Below, one piece after another: positions 32,085 through 39,695 of a stretch of DNA of 39,746 nt. Source of the stretch: Treponema sp. GTDB lineage: Bacteria > Spirochaetota > Spirochaetia > Treponematales > Breznakiellaceae. Numbering within the stretch: the first letter of the stretch is position 1; every line of letters begins with the position of its first letter. Both the position numbers and the translations under genes were made by a program. The notes under the pieces were generated by a model that was given only the letters and a program-made list of their open reading frames with translations, was not told the DNA's origin and did no database searches. The stretch spans positions 1 to 39,746 of the forward strand of contig JAIRSU010000040.1 of NCBI GenBank assembly GCA_031255285.1, in the 5' to 3' direction.

Positions 32085-34103
32085 TCACACGGGCGGTGTT
32101 TGTTTCTCGGATGTTTGAGCTGTTTTCCTCCGCAACTCATTGATGGTCTGTTTGAAGATAGCATCTGCGTCTACATATTCGTCCACACCGAACTGCGGAA
32201 TGATACCCGCTCCGTCCTTGCTGCGAAAAAGCACCCCAGAAGGTGGCTCATATGCCCAACTGTCTTCGTTGTTCACAAAGAAATCCAAAACTGTGGCTAC
32301 CGCAAAGGTGAACAGAACAAGGGACGCATTATTTCTCTTCTTAGCACCAAGCAGAATATCGAGTCTCTTAGAAACAGGATTGGTTATTTGAAACATATAA
32401 GGCACCCACGGGTCTTCAATGCCGTTACATAGAACTTTGGCTTCAGCGCCTCCTTCATGCAAAGCTTTCTCTATTTCATTCACAAATAGAGAAAGGCATC
32501 TGCGGAGTTTCCGAACCTCGCGGAACATAGGTGTTATATCTTTTTTCTGGAATGTGGACGCGGTCAGAGCCGACGCAGCCGTGTATTTATAATGTGGAAA
32601 GAAATACAATCGCTTGGCGAGATTCATTTCGTCAATCAGACGGACTGCAAAACTTGATGTACGCGCCTCCGGCGAACCTGCTAAAAGTCCGCAATATTCC
32701 ATAAGCCTCTCAAGATATTCTTCTGTCAGACTCTCGGTTAAATAGTCGTGCCATTTATTAACAATATCAATGATTTGCTCATCAACTCTCTCGAAGCTGC
32801 CATCTGGGTTAAGAATTTGAGTGAATTTTATGGCGCGTAGTCCAAAAAACAACTCTTCCAGGATACGGACAAGAACGCAGAACAATAGCATGGGGTCCGT
32901 GGGAGCGATAAGTTCATAGCCTTTCTTCATTTCGAGCAGTTTAGCAAAATACGGGTACAAATCGTAGTAAGATTCGATCTTGTCCCATCCGGCTTTGGGG
33001 AATACGCCCTCAAGAGAGCGAAGTCCTTTTTGGACAAGATTCTTCTCCGAATCAAGTACCGCTTGCCTCGCCTTTTTTGTGGTTATTTCTTCGGGTGATT
33101 CTTCTTTTTCCTCTTCAACCTGATCAGGATCCGATCCGCCATTCTGCCTCATATTCATAGCCGTATGTGGATCGATGATGTCCGCTTCTGTTATACCCAC
33201 GAAAGCCATGATTTTATCTTTTTTCTCCGAGAAGAATGCTCTATAAGTGAGACACTTGTCAGATAGTAGCTTCATAAGGAGTGGGTACATGAGGTATTGG
33301 ATGTCGCGGCGCACACCCACGAAAGCGGCAAGTGCGGACTTGATGGTTTCTTGGTACGTGACGGCTTTGCTGGGGTTTTCAACATAAAGGTACTTGTACA
33401 AGAGGTTATAGGCGGCTTTGATTTGCACTTCCGGTACGAGTCTTCCCAAAATGAGAATGGGTTTGTAGACGGCTTTGAGCAACTCTCTGCAATCAACGAG
33501 AGTCACTCTTCGCGGCCGTGCCTGCATACGGGCTAAATCGGTGGAGATGCGCTCAATATTCCATCGCCTGATAGTGTCAAGCACACAATATGCGAAATAA
33601 GATCCTTTCTTCAGCTGTTCGGTACGTTTTATGTTACTTTTTGGGAACAAAAGTCGGGTTGAAGTCACTAAAGTCTCTATCTTTCTATAATATTCGTCCA
33701 TTCTCTTGTTGATGAACACAGGGCTGATATAATCTATTGGAGGACCTGCGAAAGAGAGAATAGACACAGTTAATTGAAAGAAGGTCTTTATATCAAATTC
33801 TTCCTGATAGGCTATCTTGTCCATTTTCACCCGCTCGACGTAGCTCTGGACAACGGGTAACGAGAGGTTTGACACATTGGATAAGGTGCCCGCCTTTTCA
33901 TCGAACACGGTTTCTATGCGGTGTTTGGGAGTCGTTTTAGCGGCGCTTGCTTTCGTATCGCCCGCGTCTTGATGGGACTTTTTCTCAACGCCAACTTCAC
34001 CGCCCAAAATTTTCGCCATACGTTTAGCTTCTTCGTTATCGACAACACCGAGCCTGTTTCTCACACGCTCTAATTCCCCTTGTTCATAAATTGCTTTTGC
34101 CAT
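32085..34103 (-). CDS. Large conserved-looking protein of unknown function, 672 residues
   Basis: No signal peptide, membrane span or known catalytic motif is visible. The N-terminus (1-70) is charged and probably flexible (Lys, Ala, Glu, Thr). Residues about 95-320 are helical, with FFQLTVSILSFAGPPIDYIS and GRLVPEVQIKAAYNLLYKYL. An acidic linker (about 335-350, EEEKEESPEE) follows, and residues 360-650 form a second helical region (LLFCVLVRILEELFFGLRAI, YTAASALTAS, VLFTFAVATVLDFFVNNEDS). It begins 20 bases after the DUF2804 gene and is followed by the TPR gene. The layout suggests a spirochaete-specific cytoplasmic protein; no family is claimed. Confidence 0.6.
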   Translation of the reverse strand: MAKAIYEQGELERVRNRLGVVDNEEAKRMAKILGGEVGVEKKSHQDAGDTKASAAKTTPKHRIETVFDEKAGTLSNVSNLSLPVVQSYVERVKMDKIAYQEEFDIKTFFQLTVSILSFAGPPIDYISPVFINKRMDEYYRKIETLVTSTRLLFPKSNIKRTEQLKKGSYFAYCVLDTIRRWNIERISTDLARMQARPRRVTLVDCRELLKAVYKPILILGRLVPEVQIKAAYNLLYKYLYVENPSKAVTYQETIKSALAAFVGVRRDIQYLMYPLLMKLLSDKCLTYRAFFSEKKDKIMAFVGITEADIIDPHTAMNMRQNGGSDPDQVEEEKEESPEEITTKKARQAVLDSEKNLVQKGLRSLEGVFPKAGWDKIESYYDLYPYFAKLLEMKKGYELIAPTDPMLLFCVLVRILEELFFGLRAIKFTQILNPDGSFERVDEQIIDIVNKWHDYLTESLTEEYLERLMEYCGLLAGSPEARTSSFAVRLIDEMNLAKRLYFFPHYKYTAASALTASTFQKKDITPMFREVRKLRRCLSLFVNEIEKALHEGGAEAKVLCNGIEDPWVPYMFQITNPVSKRLDILLGAKKRNNASLVLFTFAVATVLDFFVNNEDSWAYEPPSGVLFRSKDGAGIIPQFGVDEYVDADAIFKQTINELRRKTAQTSEKQTPPV

Positions 34104-34123
34104 TTTTCTCCTCGTCTTTATTT

Positions 34124-35170
34124 CTATACCCTCAAATATAACTTTTCACCTAATCCCCACAGATGGTGAACAGGCGACTGTTCACCATCTGCCGTTATTA
34201 ACATTCCATTGTAATAGCCAAGCAAAGTGTTGTACTCGACATTGGTGAAAAACAAGTTGGATTCATTACAGATATGCTCTTTCGGGGTGAACACCAAATC
34301 AACCATACCTTCCATATCTTGGATGATCCAGTCAGCTCCGAGACCATTGGGCTGAGTAATACGTACAGGCGGCAGATACGTCAGGCATCCATTCTTCCAG
34401 AGCCCATTCTCGTTGTTCTTGAACGTTTCTTTCGCCTGATTTTCTGCGATGCTAAAACCGAATAGCATATCCTTATGAAAACCAACACCGCTACACCACG
34501 TGGTCCGCATCCTGTAAGGATAATAGCCTTTATTATCGCAGAAAATGCCAACTGTTTTGGCACTGTTGAGAGATATGTGTTTTCCTCCAAAGACCATATC
34601 GCCTCTGACCGGACAAAGTAACTTGTAAGCATACATACTTCTCTCTTCTGAGAATAATAAATTTACCACCATAGGATCAAGCTTTTCTTCGTTAGCCTCG
34701 TATTCCAAATGCGCGGTAAAAGATGGCCGCTTCTGGGTCGCCTCGACATCTAAGTCAATTTTTATGGTATCAGCATCTAACCAGTCGTGTATACGAAAGA
34801 AAAAACCATAAGAACGACTGTCAATGAAGGCGTTAGAAAGGGTCTGGGGAAGCTTCCATCCACTGAACGGCAGAATCTTTCTGAACCAAAGCTTTTCTTT
34901 GCCTTCTTTGTCAAGAAGACATACCTGCGCCCAACGGTAGCATTTGATGTTGCTCAACAAAGCGGTAAGACAGAACCGTTCATCCTGAACTACGAAGGAT
35001 TGCCATTCTTTGATACGACTATCCTTCAATACCTTAGGATACGGCTTCCCAAAAGGGTGTCTTATGTCGAGAAGGTCAACTTTCTCAAATGAATGTTTCC
35101 ACGTGCCTGCTATGGGCTTCCCATTCTCTATGGGACTCGCCCGTGGTGGCTGTATTTCCCTGCTATACAA
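34124..35170 (-). CDS. DUF2804 family protein with a TTG start
   Basis: This 348-residue protein resembles the DUF2804 family. It has the N-terminal REIQPPR, an early segment WQSFVVQDERFCLTALLSNI, a series of beta-rich repeats, GLGADWIIQDMEGMVDLVF, and a closing HHLWGLGEKLYLRV. Members are widespread in treponemes and actinobacteria; their function is unknown and a lipid- or carbohydrate-binding beta fold is only a guess. The only possible start is TTG at 35170: an in-frame TAA lies two codons upstream and no ATG follows for over 180 codons. There is no ribosome-binding site, and the promoter -10 box ends nine bases before the TTG. Confidence 0.75.
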   Translation of the reverse strand: MYSREIQPPRASPIENGKPIAGTWKHSFEKVDLLDIRHPFGKPYPKVLKDSRIKEWQSFVVQDERFCLTALLSNIKCYRWAQVCLLDKEGKEKLWFRKILPFSGWKLPQTLSNAFIDSRSYGFFFRIHDWLDADTIKIDLDVEATQKRPSFTAHLEYEANEEKLDPMVVNLLFSEERSMYAYKLLCPVRGDMVFGGKHISLNSAKTVGIFCDNKGYYPYRMRTTWCSGVGFHKDMLFGFSIAENQAKETFKNNENGLWKNGCLTYLPPVRITQPNGLGADWIIQDMEGMVDLVFTPKEHICNESNLFFTNVEYNTLLGYYNGMLITADGEQSPVHHLWGLGEKLYLRV

Positions 35171-35179
35171 ATTTTATCT

Positions 35180-35208
35180 ATTCTATATCAACTATTTGAA
35201 AATGTCTA
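35180..35208 (-). promoter_or_regulatory. Promoter of the DUF2804 gene, close to the start codon
   Basis: On the minus strand TAGACA (35208-35203), 17 bases, TAGAAT (35185-35180). Both boxes match five of six. The TTG start begins at 35170, so the predicted transcript has almost no leader. Confidence 0.6.
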
Positions 35209-35279
35209 TACCCGATTCGACAGCAACTCTATGTTCACAGGACAAAAAGTAACAAGCTGTGTCATTAGCCGACATTTCT

Positions 35280-36737
35280 TTACTTCTCCCAATAACGGAA
35301 AAATATTCGCAAAACGCTCGGAAAGGCTTTTACTTTTGACAAGAGTCCTCCTGTGAGCAGTTCTACTATTGCGCGTATACCCACATAGACTTTTTCAGAA
35401 TACGGTTGCCACCACAGGTTACGTTTGACTGCGGGTAAGAAGTCGTCCACAACCACCTGCGTCTTGAGCATTTCGCGGAAGCCAACCTCGCCGTGGGTTC
35501 TGCCTAATCCAGAATCGCCGAAACCTCCCCAAGGCGTTTCCGCAAGCCCGTGGGACATTAAGTGATCATTGACCATAACCGTGCCCGCATTCATCCGCGC
35601 CGCGAGGAGGCGCGCGGTCTGTCTATCCCGCGACCATACCGAGCCTGTCAGTCCGTAGACAGACGAATTGGCGATACGGAGCGCTTCCTCGTCGTCGTTT
35701 ACCGGGATAACGGCGAATACAGGACCAAAAATCTCCTCGCGCATGATTGGTGTATCGTCTGGGACGTCTGTTAGTATCATTGCGGGCAGAAAGTTACTAT
35801 TTTCGGTTGACCGACTCTTCACAGCAATTTTTGCTCCTTTCGCAAGGCAGGCATCAATTTGTCTCTGAACCATCTGCTTCTGTTTGAATGTAGTCATGGG
35901 TCCCATGTCGATGCCTTCGCGTAGGCTTTCCGTTAGACGGCGCAGTTTTTCCAAGAAGGCAACGAACACAGCACGATGAACCAGTACTCGCTGGACACCA
36001 CCGCAAGACTGCCCTGCATTGGAGAAACCCGCCCATATAAGACCGGCGGCTGCACGATCGAGGTCTGCATCTATGCGTATGATAGCCGCATCCGCACCGC
36101 CGAGTTCCAACACGAGTGGAAGCAGGCGCGGCGCGGCGAGCGCAGACAGTTCTTTACCGGTCGCCGTTGAGCCGGTGAAGAACAACTTGTCGATGCCGCC
36201 CGCGATAAACGCAGGTCCCGCCTCTTTACCAGGCACCTCCACGTAGGCGAAAAGCCCGTCTGTCAAACCCGCCTCCACGAAAATTCTCTCTATCACTCTG
36301 CCCACGTTAGGCGTCGCGGACGCAGTCTTGAGAATGACAGCGTTTCCAGCAAGAAGCGCCATCACCACTTCGGAAAACGGTATAGCGAAGGGATAATTCC
36401 ATGGCGAAATGATACCAATCACGCCGTAGGGTCTGAATATCATCCTGCTCACCTTGTTGAACATGAGAAGACTACGCCCTCCTATCATTCTTGAACGCAT
36501 AAATTTCCGTCCATTTTTGATGTAGAAACCCATCGCTAAAATAGCGGGCAGGACCTCGGTTGCGAGCGCATCAAGTGGGAGTTTGCCATTGTCTTCGCTT
36601 ATCACGCGCGTTATTTCATCCACAGAGCGGCCGAGAAACCATGCCGCCTTCTTGAGCCTTTTCGCCCTTTCATTATAAGGCGTTTTCTCCCATAGCTTCT
36701 GCGCAACTCGCGCCTTTGCAATAATCTCCGAAATCAT
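35280..36737 (-). CDS. Aldehyde dehydrogenase family protein
   Basis: This 485-residue NAD(P)-dependent dehydrogenase has the standard motifs: ISPWNYPFAIPFSE, FTGSTATGKEL, catalytic Glu in LELGGADAA, catalytic Cys in NAGQSCGG, EEIFGPV, and GFGDSGLGRTHGEVG near the end. A hydrophobic C-terminal tail (IVELLTGGLLSKVKAFPSVL, then IFFRYWEK) suggests membrane association, as in fatty-aldehyde dehydrogenases. It lies about 100 bases downstream of a broken short-chain dehydrogenase gene, on the same strand, which hints at an alcohol-to-acid pair in the past. A strong AAGGAGG precedes the ATG. Confidence 0.92.
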   Translation of the reverse strand: MISEIIAKARVAQKLWEKTPYNERAKRLKKAAWFLGRSVDEITRVISEDNGKLPLDALATEVLPAILAMGFYIKNGRKFMRSRMIGGRSLLMFNKVSRMIFRPYGVIGIISPWNYPFAIPFSEVVMALLAGNAVILKTASATPNVGRVIERIFVEAGLTDGLFAYVEVPGKEAGPAFIAGGIDKLFFTGSTATGKELSALAAPRLLPLVLELGGADAAIIRIDADLDRAAAGLIWAGFSNAGQSCGGVQRVLVHRAVFVAFLEKLRRLTESLREGIDMGPMTTFKQKQMVQRQIDACLAKGAKIAVKSRSTENSNFLPAMILTDVPDDTPIMREEIFGPVFAVIPVNDDEEALRIANSSVYGLTGSVWSRDRQTARLLAARMNAGTVMVNDHLMSHGLAETPWGGFGDSGLGRTHGEVGFREMLKTQVVVDDFLPAVKRNLWWQPYSEKVYVGIRAIVELLTGGLLSKVKAFPSVLRIFFRYWEK

Positions 36738-36841
36738 AGTTCCTCCTTATTAAAAATATAGGAAGGAAGAGGAAACGACTTTCCGCTCTCGAACGCCGCA
36801 TATGGTGGACAAATTTCGTTTCTCAACCCGATTCTTTTCTT

Positions 36842-37590
36842 TTATCGTCCTTTGAACTCGTCCATTGCCTGATTTATACCGAAAAAATCTACCATTACGT
36901 CCAAGAAATCCGTAGGGAAGAGACGCAAGAAGAAGATACTGTAGACGAGACGCGGCATGATGGCCGATGCTGGTTTCTAAGCACAGCTTTGACGATAGCT
37001 TTCGCCGTGTATTCGCTTTTCAGAGTAGGCAAAAGGAAAGAGAATTTGGTCTTCACGCCGCTGAACATACCCGCATCAATGAAGAAGGGGCAGACGATGG
37101 TCGTTTTGACCGCACTCTTCCTCTGACGAAGCTCCATGCGTATAGCCTCATACAGTCCAAATTCGTTGCCGATGATTCCCGCCGCGGATGCTATGGTAAC
37201 GATATATCCTTCATTTTGCTCCAGTATAGACGGCAGAAACGCCTTGAGCGTCCAGAATAAAGACAAGGTATTAGCATTTATGCTATTGATAATTTTCTCG
37301 TCAGGCGTTTCGAGTAACGTCTTGCCTGACACCACGTCTGCCGTGCCGATTTCAGTTCTGATACTTTCAGCAAGTCGATAGACCGCCTCTCTGTCGGTGA
37401 CGTCGCAGATGAACATCATTATGTAGAATAATTTTTGTTCGACTTCGTTCGCCAAATTTTTGAGCGCAGAAGGATCTATGTCCCACACGACTATTTTTGC
37501 GCCGCGCTTTGCGAGGTCCAGCATCATGAGTCTGCCTATACCGCTCGCCCCGCCTGTTATCAGACCTATCTTATCTTTTATGCGCTTCAT
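36842..37590 (-). pseudogene. Short-chain dehydrogenase/reductase lacking its catalytic motifs and frameshifted
   Basis: The N-terminus is a normal SDR cofactor site (LITGGASGIGRLMML). The middle reads GTADVVSGKTLLETP where relatives have an inserted LVNNAG stretch, so about six residues including the structural Asn are missing (near 37333). Further on, ASAAGIIGNEFGLYEAIRME lacks the Tyr-x-x-x-Lys catalytic segment (near 37165). Both losses keep the frame. After RNQHRPS (36959-36964) the frame changes; one base earlier the text continues as MPRLVYSIFFLRLF to NQAMDEFKGR and a stop at 36842, which is the natural C-terminus. The open frame ending at 36895 is therefore truncated and garbled. The enzyme cannot be catalytic. 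Confidence 0.8.
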
Positions 37591-37620
37591 GATTTTATAC
37601 TAGCACATTTTTCTTGTTAT

Positions 37621-37639
37621 GACAATAAAAAAAATTGTC
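37621..37639. promoter_or_regulatory. Inverted repeat upstream of the dehydrogenase
   Basis: GACAAT (37621-37626), seven A, ATTGTC (37634-37639): perfect six-base arms. On the minus strand it overlaps a TTGTCA that could be the -35 of the dehydrogenase gene (17 bases to TAGTAT, six bases before its ATG), so it may have been an operator. Confidence 0.45.
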
Positions 37640-37655
37640 CGCGACAGGATGGCTT

Positions 37656-37953
37656 TTAGCGATTAAAAACTTTGCTGATATTTATTCCAGCTACTACTAA
37701 CAAGATGTACAAAGCGTTGTTTAGGAAGACATTCAGGAAGGTATGTTTGAGGTTTTCGTTTAAAAGAAGGTGCACCAATCCAGAGAATAAGTGAGAAGGC
37801 CGTCTACGAGGAGTAGGCGTATCTTTTTGCTTACTATGTAAATATCAAATAACCAAAAAAGGAAATCAATAGGCAGGACACCGACGGCGTTTACTAATAT
37901 CACACCGATAAGGAAAGCAGAAGAGTTTGGTGGAAAACGTTCTGTCTATGGTT
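37656..37953 (-). pseudogene. Membrane-protein remnant downstream of purN
   Basis: Two overlapping pieces on the minus strand make a hydrophobic protein tail. The first is FLIGVILVNAVGVLPIDFLF, then WLFDIYIVSKKIRLLLVDGL and a frame change. The second is SGLVHLLLNENLKHTFLNVF, then LNNALYILLVVAGINISKVF and NR, with a stop at 37656. The upstream end meets a TAG at about 37953. The original protein had at least three membrane spans; no family is recognised. This explains the gap of 425 bases between the SDR gene and purN. Confidence 0.55.
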
Positions 37954-38014
37954 TATGATACGGCGTAGCGCCCATGCGCACCCAGACCGTCACCTCGGAC
38001 GATGAGAAGGTAGT

Positions 38015-38608
38015 TTATACGCCCGCTAATTTTGCGACCGCTTCGACGATAGCGATATGTTCTTCTTTGTGAATACGTTCAGCTAAAGTTTCAGGCGTGT
38101 CGCCGGGCAGGATTGGTACACGGCGCTGAAGGATGATTGTCCCTGCGTCGACTCCCGCGTCTACGAAATGTACCGTGCAACCGGAATCGGTCTCACCTGC
38201 CGCAAGTACGGCCGCATGTACCCTATCCCCGAACATACCCTCGCCTCCAAATTTCGGCAGAAGGCTGGGGTGGATATTTATCATTCGGCTCGCGAAGACG
38301 CTTATCAGTTCGCCGCTCAAGATTGACAGGAAGCCCGCATATACGATTAAATCGGCATTCATAGCGCGGGCGCGCTGGAGGATGCGGTTGGAGAGTTCGA
38401 GACGGCGTTTTATTTTAGGCAGGTTTCGATTTGGTTCTTCCACAAACACGGGGATTCCAACACGCGTAGCGCGTTCCAAGGCGAAAACATCGGCTCTATC
38501 TGAAACAACACCTATTATTTCACCTTTTCCAAGTAAGTTCCGCTGTTCCGCATCAATTAAGGCTTGCAGATTAGTACCATTACCCGAAACGAGAACGAGT
38601 ATTTTCAT
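38015..38608 (-). CDS. purN: Phosphoribosylglycinamide formyltransferase
   Basis: PurN transfers a formyl group from 10-formyl-THF to GAR in purine synthesis. The 197-residue protein has the folate-dependent pattern: LVSGNGTNLQALID, LIVYAGFLSIL, the catalytic Asn and His in MINIHPSLLP, and the catalytic Asp in GCTVHFVDAGVDAGTIILQ. Length and motif order are normal. No other pur genes adjoin it. The ribosome-binding site is AGGAAAG. Confidence 0.95.
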   Translation of the reverse strand: MKILVLVSGNGTNLQALIDAEQRNLLGKGEIIGVVSDRADVFALERATRVGIPVFVEEPNRNLPKIKRRLELSNRILQRARAMNADLIVYAGFLSILSGELISVFASRMINIHPSLLPKFGGEGMFGDRVHAAVLAAGETDSGCTVHFVDAGVDAGTIILQRRVPILPGDTPETLAERIHKEEHIAIVEAVAKLAGV

Positions 38609-38656
38609 TTTTCTTTCCTGAGAGTTGTGTTATCCACCTCCTGCCTAAAGACAAGA

Positions 38657-38675
38657 ATTGGATAGAGAATCCAAT
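38657..38675. terminator. Hairpin between dksA-like gene and purN
   Basis: Seven-base arms ATTGGAT (38657-38663) and ATCCAAT (38669-38675) with a five-base loop. On the minus strand it is followed by TTCTTGTCTTT. It may end the dksA-like transcript. Confidence 0.45.
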
Positions 38676-38750
38676 GATTTGGCGATGGTCGTTTTTTCAA
38701 AATTTTGTTTAATTCGTCATTTTATCATGTGTTAAAAAACAATCACCTGA

Positions 38751-39107
38751 TCACCTGTTCCGCCGTTCTTCGGACGACTGGCAACCAATGCACATGATCG
38801 CATAAGGGATGGCTTCCAATCTAGTCTGGGCTATACGTTTACCACACCGCATACACAATCCGTATTTATCCTGCTCTATACGGATGAGCGCAGACTCTAT
38901 GAGGCGCAGACGTTTCATGTCTTGAATGCCGATGGCTTCTATCATCTTACGGTCTATGTCATCCGAAGCGCTGTCTACCATGTCTCTGACATCTAGTTTT
39001 TCCACAAGGGATTTAAAATCCACGCTACTCGTGATTAAATTTGAAACGAGTTCAGCCTTGGCGTCTATAAGCTTTTTTCTCATAACTTCTATAAAATTTT
39101 TTTCCAT
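38751..39107 (-). CDS. DksA/TraR-family zinc-finger protein
   Basis: This 118-residue protein has an N-terminal coiled-coil-like region (residues 1-70) and a C-terminal zinc finger CMRC...CIGC with the sequence LCMRCGKRIAQTRLEAIPYA, the DksA/TraR signature. DksA-type proteins bind in the RNA polymerase secondary channel and modulate transcription with ppGpp. The DKYGLCMRC region and the four cysteines are intact. The coiled-coil tip DxxDxA motif of true DksA is not obvious; DDIDRKM is nearest. A strong GAGGAG precedes the ATG. Confidence 0.88.
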   Translation of the reverse strand: MEKNFIEVMRKKLIDAKAELVSNLITSSVDFKSLVEKLDVRDMVDSASDDIDRKMIEAIGIQDMKRLRLIESALIRIEQDKYGLCMRCGKRIAQTRLEAIPYAIMCIGCQSSEERRNR

Positions 39108-39298
39108 AATGAAGTTTCTCCTCTAAAAAGTATCTGAAATAATAACACACAAGTATTGGAAAAGCAACTATTTTTCTCTTTCTTTATCGGCGAGGCTTCA
39201 AATATAATATCATGGCTCTCGGTACCAGTGTCAGATGCCGGTGGTATCAGGTTCATCTACTAAAACATATTATTACATGAAATATTAGGAGGTTTTAA

Positions 39299-39352
39299 AT
39301 GGCGTTAAGCCCTGAAGAAATTATTAGTCAAGATACGCTTGATTTACTATAA
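39299..39352 (+). CDS. 17-codon ORF with a strong ribosome-binding site
   Basis: ATG at 39299 follows AGGAGG seven bases upstream; the frame reads MALSPEEIISQDTLDLL and stops. It is either a small peptide or leader, or the surviving start of a gene cut off by the palindrome cluster that follows. A TATAAT-like box lies near 39203. Confidence 0.45.
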   Translation: MALSPEEIISQDTLDLL

Positions 39353-39398
39353 CAAGTCATATGGGCGTGTCAAGCAGACTTCGCAGGCTTCGTCTGTT

Positions 39399-39567
39399 CC
39401 ATGACTTCTCACGGGGCATGGTAAGTAAACGTGCCTGTCTCCGGTCAGGCGGTCGGGCGCCAGACACGGGCTTCGTCTGCTGGACAACTTCTTAACGGTT
39501 GTTGTCTGAGGGTGTGCCGCTATCCCCGTCCAGATGGTGCCAGACACCAAAGTGTCTGGCACCATCT
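39399..39567. repeat. Cluster of palindromes (REP-like region)
   Basis: Four hairpins lie in a row: CCATG/CATGG (39399-39421), GCCTG/CAGGC (39433-39450), GACAAC/GTTGTC (39483-39506) and a perfect 16-base stem AGATGGTGCCAGACAC (39532-39547) with a four-base loop and its complement (39552-39567). The nonamer CTTCGTCTG recurs three times across the cluster (39388-39396, 39471-39479, 39566-39574). Confidence 0.65.
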
Positions 39568-39639
39568 TCGTCTGAAAGAGAGTCAGTCTCCGTACGAAAG
39601 TGGTACGCGCCAATTATTCGAAAATAAAAGAGAAATACC

Positions 39640-39668
39640 TTGACAATCAGTTACGAAAGGCATATACT
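39640..39668 (+). promoter_or_regulatory. Near-consensus sigma70 promoter at the right edge
   Basis: TTGACA (39640-39645), 17 bases, TATACT (39663-39668). It is the same architecture as the lipoprotein promoter at 7757 and points to the gene leaving the window on the right. Confidence 0.8.
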
Positions 39669-39695
39669 CTCCTTCAAAAGGAGCGTTAATAAAAA

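Noticed and set aside
38133-38621. 162-codon plus-strand frame opposite purN
   Set aside because: Antisense shadow of a gene with all PurN motifs; Ser/Pro/Arg-rich.
39347-39613. 88-codon minus-strand frame through the palindrome cluster
   Set aside because: It is generated by repeats and palindromes, has no ribosome-binding site, and its residues do not look like a folded protein.
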